Below are positions 43,778 to 52,958 of a DNA stretch of 64,000 nucleotides, piece after piece. This stretch comes from Alphaproteobacteria bacterium (GTDB lineage Bacteria; Pseudomonadota; Alphaproteobacteria; UBA8366): positions 148,032 to 212,031 of the forward strand of contig JAJFJD010000043.1 in assembly GCA_021774335.1 (NCBI GenBank), written 5' to 3'. The notes under the pieces were generated by a model. That model made no database searches and was not told the origin of the DNA. It saw only the letters and a list, made by a program, of their open reading frames with translations. Position 1 is the stretch's first letter. Each line of letters begins with the position of its first letter. Both the position numbers and the translations under genes were made by a program.

Positions 43778-45198
43778 GCGACATCCTCGCCTACGACGAA
43801 GTGCTGACAAACATCGCCGGATATGTCGCCGATGCACGCATCGATTCCGACATCGCCATCGAAACGGCCCGGTACTGCCTCCTGGACAGCTTGGCATGCG
43901 CCTTCGAAGCCCTTTCCTATCCTGAATGCACCAAACTCCTTGGCCCTCCTCCCGGCGGCAATGCCGTGACCGACGGGGCGCGCGTGCCTGGAACCTCGTA
44001 CCAGCTCGATCCGGCGACCGCCGCGTTCAACATTGGCAGCCTCGTGCGCTGGCTCGACTTCAACGACACCTGGACGGCGGCTCAGACATGCCACCCCTCG
44101 GACGATCTCGGTCCCATACTCGCCGTCGCCGACAGCCTGAGCCGCCGGCGCTATGGCCACCGCCAGGACCCGCTCACGATGCGCGGCGTGCTCGAAGCGA
44201 TGATCAAGGCGCACGAGATCCAGGGCGTACTGGGCATGGAGAACGCGCTGAGCAATCATGGCATCGATCACGTGCTCTTCCTCAAGGTCGCCGCCACGGC
44301 AACCGTGGCCGGAATGCTCGGAGGAACGTCCGAGGAAATTGCCAACGCAGTATCTCTAGCCTTCTTTGAACCCAGTCTCGCGCTGCACCGCTACGGCTCG
44401 AACACCGGCCCGCGCAAGGGCTGGGCCGCCGCGGAAGCTTCCGCCCAGTCGGTGCGCTTCGCCCACATGGCGGTCGCCGGCGAGGCCGGCTACCCGCAGG
44501 TACTCACGCACCCTGGATGGGGCTTCAACAAGACGTTCCTCGGCGGCGAGGCTTTCCGCAACACGCTGCCCTTCGGTTCGAAAGTGATGCCCGGCGTGCT
44601 CTTCAAGATTCAAGCTCCCGTGGTAATCCATGCCCAATCCGCCATCGAAGCCGCCATCCGGATGCATCGTGAAATCAAGGACCGCTTCGATGCCATCAAG
44701 CGCATCGAACTGCGCAGCCACAACCGCACGCTGGTCATCATCGACAAGAGCGGTCCGCTGCGCAATGCAGCCGATCGCGACCATTGCCTCCAATACGCCG
44801 TCGCGGTGGCACTTCTGAACGGGCGTCTCAGCGCAGCGGACTACGAAGACGAAGTCGCCGCCGACCCGCGCATCGACCAGTTGCGCAGCCTGATGCGGCT
44901 CGAAGAGAACACGGCCTACACCGAGGCCTATCGGGACCCGGCGCGCAAGCTGAACCCGAATTCGATCCAGGTCTTCTTCAAGGACGGCACGTCGACGTCG
45001 CTCATCGAAGTATTGCAGCCCATCGGTGATCCCGCCCGGCGCGCCGAAGGGATTCCCCTGCTGCTCAAGAAGTTCGAACACAGCGTGGCGCGCCGCTTCC
45101 CGCGCAAGCGCAGGGAGGTCATCCTGCGACATTGTCTGGATCACCAGGCGCTCCTCGATCTGCCGGTGCCCGAGTTCACGGACATGTTCGCTACCTAG
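43774..45198 (+). CDS. MmgE/PrpD family protein, second paralogue (2-methylcitrate dehydratase-like)
   Basis: A 474-residue MmgE/PrpD protein closer to 2-methylcitrate dehydratase PrpD than the paralogue at 19425. Segments include YCLLDSLACAFEALSYPEC, GSLVRWLDFNDTW, and CHPSDDLGPILAVAD with the conserved His-Pro-Ser-Asp. The length is the family's usual 450-485. It starts at ATG 43774, overlapping the receptor remnant's stop (ATGA). No methylcitrate synthase or lyase gene is present, so the acid it dehydrates is unclear. The former receptor gene suggests a role in tricarboxylate use. Confidence 0.9.
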   Translation: MSDILAYDEVLTNIAGYVADARIDSDIAIETARYCLLDSLACAFEALSYPECTKLLGPPPGGNAVTDGARVPGTSYQLDPATAAFNIGSLVRWLDFNDTWTAAQTCHPSDDLGPILAVADSLSRRRYGHRQDPLTMRGVLEAMIKAHEIQGVLGMENALSNHGIDHVLFLKVAATATVAGMLGGTSEEIANAVSLAFFEPSLALHRYGSNTGPRKGWAAAEASAQSVRFAHMAVAGEAGYPQVLTHPGWGFNKTFLGGEAFRNTLPFGSKVMPGVLFKIQAPVVIHAQSAIEAAIRMHREIKDRFDAIKRIELRSHNRTLVIIDKSGPLRNAADRDHCLQYAVAVALLNGRLSAADYEDEVAADPRIDQLRSLMRLEENTAYTEAYRDPARKLNPNSIQVFFKDGTSTSLIEVLQPIGDPARRAEGIPLLLKKFEHSVARRFPRKRREVILRHCLDHQALLDLPVPEFTDMFAT

Positions 45199-45261
45199 TA
45201 GGGATGTCCCGTGGCAGTTAATTCTTGGGCCCGTTCCGACGCAGGCCCATAGCGTTGGGAG

Positions 45262-45332
45262 GGCAATGTCAGACAAACTTGAGCCGGCTTGAGAAGGGTG
45301 CCGACCTCAAGCCGATGTGCTCTGACAGTGCC
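45262..45332. mobile_element. 71-bp miniature IS6-type element (two terminal repeats, no transposase)
   Basis: GGCAATGTCAGA at 45262-45273 faces TCTGACAGTGCC at 45321-45332, an 11 of 12 match as inverted repeats. Inside, CGGCTTGAG occurs next to the left end and in inverted form (CTCAAGCCG) next to the right end. The ends match those of the IS6-type remnants at 51866 and 62496. The rest of the 45199-45509 intergenic space holds only the promoter region of the ABC exporter. Eight-base target duplications are not visible. Confidence 0.6.
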
Positions 45333-45509
45333 AAAATTGCAATTGCGTGACGGTGCCGTTCTTGGATCGTATGATGATTCATCTCGATCAATTCGATACG
45401 GTTCCCCACTCGGCCTGCCAACGGCAGAATCGTGGCGGGTATAGTTGACACCGATCAAACTCGCGCAAGACTCAAATGCGTTTGATAAAAAAAGGCTGCG
45501 GAAAGGACA

Positions 45510-47408
45510 TTGCAAGAAGACGCCAAACCAACCGCCATCGTTCGGGAGGATGAACTCGACGACGTCATAAGTTCCCGCGGCGTGAACGCGATATTGCGGA
45601 TTCTGCGTATGGTCCTGCGCTATCGTTCGCGGTTTGCGATTGGAGTGATCTGCACTGTCATTGCCGCTAATTTCCAACTGTTGATTCCCCAATATCTGGG
45701 GTCCGCCGTCGACCATGCTCAAGGATTGCTGGCGTCGAGCACGACCGATCCTGAGTCGGCCAAGGCGGCTCTCGCGACGACGGCCCTATTGCTGCTCGGG
45801 GCCGGCGTCCTGCGTGGCGTCTTCACCATGCTCCACAATTACCAAGGCGAAGCCATTGGCCAAAGCATCGGCTACGAATTGCGGCTCGCCTATTTCGAAA
45901 AACTGCAGCGAATGAGCTTCGCTTATCACGACCGCGTGCATTCGGGAGACCTGATGGCCCGCGGCATGCTCGATATCGAGGGGGTGCGACGCTTCGTCGA
46001 CGGGGCAATGCTACGGACGATCGTTCTCGTCATCCTCATAACCTATGGCGGCTATTATTTGATCGCCACCGACGTCGTGCTTGGCCTGTTGGCGCTCAGC
46101 TTCGTGCCCATTGTCATTTGGCGCGCGGCGGTGTCGCGAATCTGGCTGCGGCGTACGTGGCGCGCGTTGCAAGAACGCCTGTCGTTATTGACTCGCATAA
46201 TGGAAGAGAATTTGGGCGGCATTCGTGTTGTTCGCGCCTTCGCCGCCGAGGACCACGAACTCAAGCGGTTCGACGCGGCCTCCGACGCGGCAATTGTCAT
46301 GTCGATGCGGCGAATTCAAATCCGATACAGCAACGGCGCGATCATGACCTTTTCCTATTATGCAGCCATGGGGCTGGTTCTCTGGGCAGGCGGCCACAAG
46401 ATTATCGAGGGCGTGATCACCGTTGGCACGTTGGCGGAATTTCTGGCCTTCATGGCGATCCTGCAGCAACCGGTCCGCCAGGTCGGCATGATCGTGAATT
46501 CGACGGCCCGGGCCTCGATTTCCGGCGGGCGCGTGTTCGATGTCCTCGACATGGAGCCGGCGGTGATGGACAAGCCGGACGCCAAACCACTCGCGCTGCG
46601 TGACGGGGTGCTGCGGTTCGAGAATGTGTCATTTGCCTATGAAGACGCCGCTGGCAAGAGTCCCACCTTGCACGATGTCTCCTTCGAAGTACGTCCCGGC
46701 AAGACGCTCGGTATCGTCGGCCCGCCGGGCAGCGGCAAGTCCACCATCGCTCATCTGATTCCCCGCTTCTACGATGTCACGACAGGGCGAATATCCATCG
46801 GCGGTCAGGATATCCGTGACGTGACGCTGGACTCCTTACGTGAGGCGGTCGGCGTGGTGCAGCAAGACACCTTTCTTTTTACCGCGCCGGTCGACAGCAA
46901 CGTCGCCTATGGCGACCCAGCTGCGAACAGGGAACGCATTTTCAATGCTACCGAGGCGGCACAGCTGCACGATTACATCGACCGCCTGCCGATGGGCTAT
47001 GACACGTTGGTCGGCGAGCGCGGCGTTACCATGTCGGGCGGACAGCGCCAGCGGCTTTCCATCGCGCGGAGCGTCTTGCTTTCGCCAGCCGTCATGGTGT
47101 TCGACGATTCGACGGCGTCCATCGACGCGGCGACGGAGCAGCGCATCCGAGCGGCACTATTGGACCTGACCAAGGATCGGGCGACCATCATCATCTCACA
47201 CCGGTTGGGCTCGCTCATGCATGCCGATGAAATCCTGTTCATCGAGAGCGGCCACATCGTGCAGCGCGGCCGGCACGAAGACTTGCTGGCGCAAGCCGGC
47301 CCCTACAAGGACCTCTACGATATCCAGGTGGCGTTCGGCGACGACCCGGATTGCCCGCCCGATCTCCCAGAGGCATCGAGCGCACGAGCCGCGGGAACTC
47401 AAGCCTGA
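45510..47408 (+). CDS. Heterodimeric ABC exporter subunit 1 (degenerate-site NBD)
   Basis: A 632-residue fused transporter half: six membrane helices (about 40-340) and a nucleotide-binding domain. It carries Walker A GPPGSGKS (about 404-411), signature MSGGQ (about 508-512) and Walker B VFDDSTASID, in which the catalytic Glu is Asp. With the partner gene this makes one degenerate and one active ATP site, as in BmrCD/TM287-288-type heterodimers. Translation starts at TTG 45510 after GGAAAGGA. It exports drugs, lipids or peptides; the substrate is unknown. The next gene follows with zero spacing. Confidence 0.9.
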   Translation: MQEDAKPTAIVREDELDDVISSRGVNAILRILRMVLRYRSRFAIGVICTVIAANFQLLIPQYLGSAVDHAQGLLASSTTDPESAKAALATTALLLLGAGVLRGVFTMLHNYQGEAIGQSIGYELRLAYFEKLQRMSFAYHDRVHSGDLMARGMLDIEGVRRFVDGAMLRTIVLVILITYGGYYLIATDVVLGLLALSFVPIVIWRAAVSRIWLRRTWRALQERLSLLTRIMEENLGGIRVVRAFAAEDHELKRFDAASDAAIVMSMRRIQIRYSNGAIMTFSYYAAMGLVLWAGGHKIIEGVITVGTLAEFLAFMAILQQPVRQVGMIVNSTARASISGGRVFDVLDMEPAVMDKPDAKPLALRDGVLRFENVSFAYEDAAGKSPTLHDVSFEVRPGKTLGIVGPPGSGKSTIAHLIPRFYDVTTGRISIGGQDIRDVTLDSLREAVGVVQQDTFLFTAPVDSNVAYGDPAANRERIFNATEAAQLHDYIDRLPMGYDTLVGERGVTMSGGQRQRLSIARSVLLSPAVMVFDDSTASIDAATEQRIRAALLDLTKDRATIIISHRLGSLMHADEILFIESGHIVQRGRHEDLLAQAGPYKDLYDIQVAFGDDPDCPPDLPEASSARAAGTQA

Positions 47409-49298
47409 ATGTCGGCCCCGTCCTCAATCCCGACCAAGACCGCCCCGGCCGCCGCTCAGAACGGCGTCCAACAGCGCAGCCTGACCGAAGACATGGACGA
47501 ACAGATCTTTGGTGCCGCCTTCGACGGCCGGATCGTGCGCCGCTTCTTCGCGTTCATGCGGCCGTACCGCCTGCGGCTCGCGGTTGCGATGTGCGCCGTC
47601 GTCGCCTTCACTATGACGCAGTTGTCGATCCCGCTCCTAATCCGCGCCGCGATCGATGACGCTCTGTTGCCGGGAACCCTGGATAGCAGGCTTCTCAATC
47701 TCATCGCGCTGGGATTTCTTGCGATTATCTTGGTCAACTTGGCGGCCACATATTTGCAGGAAACCATTGTCGGCAAAACGGCAGAGCGGATCCTGTTCGA
47801 CCTGCGCCGTGCGATGTATGTGCACCTTCAGCATCTATCCATGAGTTTCATGGACAAGACCGAAGTTGGTCGGATCATGTCCCGCCTTCAGGGTGATGTG
47901 GGCGCACTGCAGGATTTCCTGGACACAATTGTGACCGCAATCGGCGACATCCTGCTTCTGGTAGGCATCGTCACCGTGCTGCTGTACTTCAACTGGCAGC
48001 TGGGGTTGATGACGCTGTCGGTGGTGATGACGTTGCTTGTCGTCCGAATGATCTGGTTGCCGATGGCCAAAAAGGCCTTCATGCGGGCACGCCGAACCAG
48101 TTCTACCGTCAACGGGGCGCTGGCCGAGAACATCAACGGCGTGCGCACGGTTCAGGAAATGATCCGCGAACGCATCAATTTCGAACGCTTCGAAGCGAAG
48201 GCCGAGGACAACCTCAAGGCCCATCTCCGGGCGGCAAAGCTCTCGCAAGTCATGGTTCCCATCGTCGATACGCTGACCGGCTGCGCCATGGCTATCGTTG
48301 TGGTGATCGGCGGCAACATGGTTTTGGGCGGATCGCTCGAACTCGGCGTCATGGTTGCCTTCATCTTCTACGTCCAACGCTTCTTCGATCCGATCCGGTC
48401 ATTGACCATTCAGTACAGCGTCATGCAGCGCGCCATGGCCTCGGGGCAACGCATCTTCGAGGTCATGGATGTGCCGGTCGATATCCGCGACGCGCCCGAT
48501 GCGATTGAGCCTACCGATTTCGACGGTTCCATCGCCTTCAACAATGTCACTTTCGGCTATTTCCCAAACCAGCCGGTTCTCAATGACATTAACTTTCAGG
48601 TGGCGCCAGGCGAGACCGTCGCCCTTGTCGGCCCGACCGGTTCGGGCAAGACCAGCGTTACCGCGCTAATCCACCGCTTCTATGATGTCTGGGACGGCCA
48701 GGTCCTGCTCGGCGGCCACGACGTGCGTCACGTCACTCAACACTCGCTTGGCAAGCAAGTGGGCATGGTGCTGCAGGAACCTTTCCTATTTACCGGGACA
48801 ATTTTCGAGAACATAAAATATTGCAAGGAAGAAGCCACGAGAGACGACGTTATTGAAGCAGCCAGGGCGGTCGGCGCGCATGACTTCATCATGCGCCTGC
48901 CCGGCGGTTACGAAACCATGCTAGAACAGCGCGGTGGCAATCTCTCCCTCGGTCAGCGCCAGCTTATCAGCTTTGCCCGCGCCATCGTGGCGGATACGCG
49001 GATCCTGGTGCTCGATGAGGCCACCGCGAGTATCGACAGCTACACCGAACGCCAGATTCAACGTGCGCTCAAACGCCTGTTGGAGGGCCGTACCGGCGTG
49101 GTAATCGCCCACCGCCTCGCCACCATTCGTGGTGCCGACCGGATCATTGTGCTGAACCAGGGCCGCATTATCGAAACCGGCACTCATCAAGAGCTTCTGG
49201 CGCAGCGCGGCCTTTATCATCGGCTTTACAGATTGAATTACGCGTCCTTTGACGACATCCCGCAGGAGCTTTTCGAGGAGGCGACTACGGGCTGTTGA
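47409..49298 (+). CDS. Heterodimeric ABC exporter subunit 2 (catalytic NBD)
   Basis: A 629-residue partner half with six membrane helices (about 45-340) and an NBD carrying Walker A GPTGSGKT (about 408-415), Walker B LVLDEATASID with the catalytic Glu, and a degenerate signature LSLGQ (about 511-515) instead of LSGGQ. Its intact Walker B pairs with subunit 1's intact signature to form the active site, and vice versa for the degenerate one. The ATG directly follows the subunit 1 stop, giving translational coupling. The N-terminal 25 residues are a polar extension. Confidence 0.9.
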   Translation: MSAPSSIPTKTAPAAAQNGVQQRSLTEDMDEQIFGAAFDGRIVRRFFAFMRPYRLRLAVAMCAVVAFTMTQLSIPLLIRAAIDDALLPGTLDSRLLNLIALGFLAIILVNLAATYLQETIVGKTAERILFDLRRAMYVHLQHLSMSFMDKTEVGRIMSRLQGDVGALQDFLDTIVTAIGDILLLVGIVTVLLYFNWQLGLMTLSVVMTLLVVRMIWLPMAKKAFMRARRTSSTVNGALAENINGVRTVQEMIRERINFERFEAKAEDNLKAHLRAAKLSQVMVPIVDTLTGCAMAIVVVIGGNMVLGGSLELGVMVAFIFYVQRFFDPIRSLTIQYSVMQRAMASGQRIFEVMDVPVDIRDAPDAIEPTDFDGSIAFNNVTFGYFPNQPVLNDINFQVAPGETVALVGPTGSGKTSVTALIHRFYDVWDGQVLLGGHDVRHVTQHSLGKQVGMVLQEPFLFTGTIFENIKYCKEEATRDDVIEAARAVGAHDFIMRLPGGYETMLEQRGGNLSLGQRQLISFARAIVADTRILVLDEATASIDSYTERQIQRALKRLLEGRTGVVIAHRLATIRGADRIIVLNQGRIIETGTHQELLAQRGLYHRLYRLNYASFDDIPQELFEEATTGC

Positions 49299-49485
49299 AT
49301 TATGGGTAAGGAAGACAGACCGACAAGCAGCGCAAGCACACGACAACGTCGCCTATGCCGACCCCGCAAATATCGAAAGCACGCCTAGCACCCAATTTCT
49401 CGCTTGCTCGCAAGTTTGGAGTCATAGGATGCCATGTCGTCATATTCGATAGTTCTTGTGGTCGTAATGTTGCTTCCTGGCTATA

Positions 49486-49528
49486 AGCGGACATTTCAGC
49501 GCTCGCGGTCGACGTCCGCTAATGACCC
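49486..49528 (+). repeat. 43-bp intergenic repeat, copy 1
   Basis: Starts AGCGGACATTTC and ends TCCGCTAATGACCC; the two ends are partly inverted (AGCGGA/TCCGCT). It matches copy 3 at 63036 with identical length, and copy 2 at 51104 loosely. The surrounding 49299-49760 stretch between the ABC exporter and the propeller-like gene has no credible coding region. Confidence 0.6.
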
Positions 49529-49760
49529 TGAGCAGCCGTGCCGTTAACAACCGCTGTTCCCTTGGGATTCTTGGAACAATGGCGGCAACGCGACAACACG
49601 CTTCGCCCTCATAGTTCACGCGGCTATGGGCCACCGGTCAATATCATCCCTGGCGATGAAAGACTATTGGCAGTAAAAACGCGTCAACGTGACAACTCCG
49701 TTGGGCGTCCCAGAAAGGTGATCCTTCTTGCCAGAGACCACGCGTGGAGGCAGAAGGCGA

Positions 49761-51074
49761 ATGTCCCGGCGCCGGGCGTTCACGGGCGCGATTGTACTTT
49801 CCTTTACCGCCTATCTGATTCCTCTGTTCAATATTCATGCCGGCCTGGTTCCGCTCGGCGTTGCTCTGGTTGGGCTGGCCGAGCCGTCGACATATTCCCT
49901 TGCCACATTGGCGGCAGCACTTGCGATCCAGGCGATTTTGTTCGCCCTGTTCTATTGGTTGTTGCGGGGTCGTCGCTGGCGGAATTGGCTGGTGCTGATT
50001 GCCGCCGCTCCGCTCCTTGTTTACGGCGCCAATTTGAGCGTCCTCTACATTGTACCGCTCATGGTGCTGGTTGAGCGTGACGCGCAGCCGGAAACCGGAG
50101 ACCTTGCAAAGGTTTGCAGTGTGCCCGGCGTAATCCTCGCGCAAGTGAATTCAGGCGCGGATCTCAGCCTTGAGCGGGCTGGAGAGGCGTGGGTCATACG
50201 CCAAGAGGAACGCCTTCGCGCCCGCCTGACGATGCCCGACTGCCGGATCGCAAATGTGGCGGCGCCGCGGGTCGGATCGACCATGGATCATGTCGCGCCA
50301 AGAGGGTACATGCTGTTTCGCCGGGACGATGGCAATCTTGCCCATGTCGGACCAGACCACACCGCCCCACTTGCCGTGCCAGCGCCGTCGTCGGGAAAAT
50401 ACTGGAGCCCAATCCTCTCCGATGATGGCCGGACGCTGGCCTGGCTTGACCGGCAGCCCGCGCAAACAGGGCCACGACCCTATCGTCTCCACCTCCGACG
50501 TATGAACAGCGACCATACGAATGGTGATGAGGACGAGACGATTGTGTTGGATTTACCGCCACGCGATCAATTTGAACTGATCGGCGCCGATACTGAAAGA
50601 GGCCGATTTACGCTTGCCCGTTTCCGCAATGGGATTTTGGCAATTGACAGACAAGGGCGCACGATCACGGGGCTGGTTTCACCGGATGGCATCTATGATG
50701 CACGCTGGGGTTTCCGCTGGCTGGACGGTGGTTGGGTGGCTTGGGACGGCTATCGTGAGGAAGGCCGTTCGCGTGTGGTTTGGTTGCTGCCGGCGGGAAG
50801 CGGCGAAGTCATTATCCCGAAAGGCCGCAATATCGAGTCGCTCTCCGTTGATCCCAAAGGCCGGTATATTGCCGTGTCTGTTGCGACAAGCCTGCGCATT
50901 GGCAACACGAAAAGCTCTGTTTTCCTAATTCGCACGGCCGACGGACAGGAACTCTTCCGCCGCTATCACCCGACATTCAGCCGCAACCGCCTGGCGTTTC
51001 TAGGCGCGGACTATCTGGCAATGACTCGAACCGAAAACGGCCAAAGCTTCATTGACGTCTATCGCGTTCCGTAA
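49761..51074 (+). CDS. Membrane-anchored protein with propeller-like periplasmic domain
   Basis: A 437-residue protein of no recognised family. Three hydrophobic helices fill the first 115 residues (IVLSFTAYLIPLF, then a VALVGLAEPSTY to FALFYWLL region, then LVLIAAAPLLVYG). The remaining 320 residues contain repeated beta motifs (YWSPILSDDGRTLAWLDR, then SPDGIYDARWGFRWLDGGW) like TolB/WD-type propeller blades. The ATG at 49761 follows AGAAGG. It probably sits in the inner membrane with the propeller outside. It lies between two copies of the 43-bp repeat and may be an old insertion. Confidence 0.7.
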   Translation: MSRRRAFTGAIVLSFTAYLIPLFNIHAGLVPLGVALVGLAEPSTYSLATLAAALAIQAILFALFYWLLRGRRWRNWLVLIAAAPLLVYGANLSVLYIVPLMVLVERDAQPETGDLAKVCSVPGVILAQVNSGADLSLERAGEAWVIRQEERLRARLTMPDCRIANVAAPRVGSTMDHVAPRGYMLFRRDDGNLAHVGPDHTAPLAVPAPSSGKYWSPILSDDGRTLAWLDRQPAQTGPRPYRLHLRRMNSDHTNGDEDETIVLDLPPRDQFELIGADTERGRFTLARFRNGILAIDRQGRTITGLVSPDGIYDARWGFRWLDGGWVAWDGYREEGRSRVVWLLPAGSGEVIIPKGRNIESLSVDPKGRYIAVSVATSLRIGNTKSSVFLIRTADGQELFRRYHPTFSRNRLAFLGADYLAMTRTENGQSFIDVYRVP

Positions 51075-51103
51075 AATGCTTGCGTCTCGCTGGTCACATC
51101 CGC

Positions 51104-51144
51104 GATGCGCATTTCGAGCCGTCACCAATCTCCGCTAATGACCC
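51104..51144 (+). repeat. 43-bp intergenic repeat family, copy 2 (diverged)
   Basis: Runs from GATGCGCATTTC to TCCGCTAATGACCC just after the propeller-like gene. The last 14 bases are identical to copies 1 and 3 (49486 and 63036); the left part is worn and two bases shorter. Confidence 0.5.
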
Positions 51145-51238
51145 GCATGCGACATTGGCCATTGAACAGTTTATAATTTTTTCAGCAAGCAATTCCCTAT
51201 TTCGGGTGTTCGGCCCTCACGTAACAAGAGTGAGGCAC

Positions 51239-51352
51239 ATGCCTCGAAAGCGTCGCAAAGAAGGTAAGAGTTGGTTCCAATTTTGGATGTCCTTGTGGCC
51301 TCTCATGCTGGCCGCGGTAGTTCTGGCCGCTCTGCTCTTCATGGCATCTTAG
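51239..51352 (+). CDS. Possible 37-residue single-pass membrane peptide
   Basis: ATG at 51239, preceded by GTGAGG, encodes MPRKRRKEGKSWFQFW followed by a hydrophobic stretch (LMLAAVVLAALLFM) and stop. A positively charged N-terminus and one helix suit a small inner-membrane protein. There is no homologue I recognise, so chance is possible. Confidence 0.35.
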   Translation: MPRKRRKEGKSWFQFWMSLWPLMLAAVVLAALLFMAS

Positions 51353-51716
51353 AAAGCAGTTTTTAGGTCAGACACTCCACATTTTTCGGGTAATACGCCT
51401 GTAGCGCTCTCTTCAGTCGACATTGCTGCATATAGGCCGCCTGGAAACCTTCATCAGAAGTGATTTCTCGTATGGCGGAGTCCCTCAGGGAACTTTCCGG
51501 CAGCCATGCGTGCCGGCATGACCATGACCTTAGCCGCGCATAAATATGGGGGCCTCCAGACAAGGGGATTTAATATTATGCAAACCAATTTGCAAACGAA
51601 CTGCGCATAACCAGACGATATGTTTCAGCACCAACTGGCACGGCTTTGTTTGAAAACCCGCACTTATCAACACGATTAGGCACAGCCAAACATTCCGAAA
51701 CACTGCGACCGTCAAT
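51353..51716. other. AT-richer gene-free stretch before the tRNA fragment
   Basis: About 360 bp without a supported gene. Short open frames on the reverse strand have poor codon use and no ribosome-binding site. It ends where the tRNA-Ser 3' half begins and may be leftover DNA of an integrated element. Confidence 0.35.
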
Positions 51717-51770
51717 CTCGAAAACCGTTGTGCGCGCGAGCGTGCCCAGGGTTCGAACCCCTGTCTCTCC
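51717..51770 (+). pseudogene. 3' half of a tRNA-Ser(CGA) gene, probable attachment-site remnant
   Basis: The 54 bases begin at the anticodon loop CTCGAAA (anticodon CGA), continue with the ACCGT stem strand, a long GC-rich variable arm (51730-51746), a perfect T-stem/loop CAGGG-TTCGAAC-CCCTG (51747-51763), and the acceptor strand TCTCTCC (51764-51770). The 5' half (D-arm, 5' anticodon and acceptor strands) is absent and the discriminator base and CCA are missing. The break at the anticodon loop is where tyrosine integrases usually recombine. Confidence 0.8.
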
Positions 51771-51866
51771 CTCGGGTGAACTGTTGAAATAACGGAAGGG
51801 ATTCCGCATCGTCGGACGCTAATGAACGCCCTTGCCCGGCTCAAGCCAATTTGGTCTGACACTGCC
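51771..51866 (-). mobile_element. IS6-type insertion sequence remnant (one end plus transposase N-terminus)
   Basis: The reverse strand starts at 51866 with the terminal repeat GGCAGTGTCAGACCAAA. An ATG at 51809 follows and encodes MRNPFRYFNSSPE, the N-terminus of an IS6-type transposase, then is cut by the tRNA-Ser fragment. It is a close relative of the larger remnant ending at 62496 and has the same orientation. Confidence 0.75.
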
Positions 51867-51917
51867 AATTAAACTGTTGAGGCCGCTGGGAGCGTGATCG
51901 TAACGACCGGTCGCTTG

Positions 51918-52958
51918 CTAGCAACTAGTCGGCTCGGTTTTTACCCGTACACACCGAGCCATCCGGTTGGTGCCAACCATTAGGGGGGGTGGCACCGCGC
52001 CCACACAGCGGTCTTCGACATAGGCGCAGCGCGGTGCAAAGCTGCAGCCCGGCGGCAGAGATTCAAGATTCGGCGGCGACCCCGGGATGGCGTTCAGGCG
52101 TTTGCCGCGCATGCTTCCATGTACGGTCGAGTTCAACAAACCTTCCGCATAAGGGTGCAGAGGCTTGCGGATCACGTCGACCGTCGGACCGGTTTCGATG
52201 AACCGTCCCGCGTACATGACCGCCAGCCGGTCGGCAATCTCTCCCGCGACGCCGACATCATGGGTCACGAATATTACGCCCATCCCCATTTCGCGTTGCA
52301 ACGACCTCAAGAGCAGCAAGATCTGAATCTGGACTGTCGCGTCCAGCGCGGTCGTCGGCTCGTCGGCCAACAGGACACGCGGCCGACACGATAGGGCAAG
52401 TGCGATCATCGCCCGCTGCCGCAACCCCCCCGACAATTCGTGCGGATAACTCTTGAGCCGTCGTTTGGCTGATGGAATCTGAACCATCTCTAGAAGTTCC
52501 AACGCGCGCGCCGCCGCCGTGTTTCTATCGACGCCCTCATGACGAACGATGGTCTCGGCAATCTGTTGCCCGATCGTATAAACCGGGTCGAGCGCCGTCA
52601 TTGGTTCCTGAAAAATCATCGCAACCTTGGTGCCACGCATCGCGGTAAGTTCCGGTTTCGACATGGTAAGAACGTCCGTGCCGTCGATGCGGATGGAGCC
52701 TTCGATCTCGGCCCGGTTCTCAGGCAGCAATCTTTGAAGTGCACGCAATGTAACACTCTTGCCCGAACCGGATTCACCTAGGATGCACAACACCTCGCCT
52801 GGATGGAGTGAAAAATCGACACCGTTGACTGCATAGACGGTGGCCTCGGGTGTGACAAACCGCACCCGAAGGTCCTGCACCTCGACAATTGGTGCGGTGC
52901 CGGATTCGATATTGGGCGATCGTCCATCCGCAGAAGCCGCTAGTATCGAATTACTCAT
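51918..52958 (-). CDS. Oligopeptide/dipeptide ABC importer ATP-binding protein (OppD/DppD type)
   Basis: A 346-residue ATPase of the OppD/DppD type. It has Walker A GESGSGKS, signature LSGGLRQRAM, Walker B LLADEPTTALD and the C-terminal oligopeptide extension with PGSPPNLESLPPGCSFAPRC, whose cysteines bind an iron-sulfur cluster in some members. It starts at 52958, sharing one base with the upstream OppF stop (TAATG), so translation is coupled. It pairs with OppF to drive uptake. Confidence 0.92.
   Translation of the reverse strand: MSNSILAASADGRSPNIESGTAPIVEVQDLRVRFVTPEATVYAVNGVDFSLHPGEVLCILGESGSGKSVTLRALQRLLPENRAEIEGSIRIDGTDVLTMSKPELTAMRGTKVAMIFQEPMTALDPVYTIGQQIAETIVRHEGVDRNTAAARALELLEMVQIPSAKRRLKSYPHELSGGLRQRAMIALALSCRPRVLLADEPTTALDATVQIQILLLLRSLQREMGMGVIFVTHDVGVAGEIADRLAVMYAGRFIETGPTVDVIRKPLHPYAEGLLNSTVHGSMRGKRLNAIPGSPPNLESLPPGCSFAPRCAYVEDRCVGAVPPPLMVGTNRMARCVRVKTEPTSC

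Noticed and set aside
51363..51563. Reverse-strand frame of 66 codons
   Set aside because: It has no ribosome-binding site, no recognisable motif and irregular codon use; it lies in rearranged DNA.
51530..51868. Two short reverse-strand frames covering the tRNA fragment
   Set aside because: Their central residues are antisense translation of the tRNA T-arm and variable arm; only the first 13 codons of one frame are real transposase sequence.
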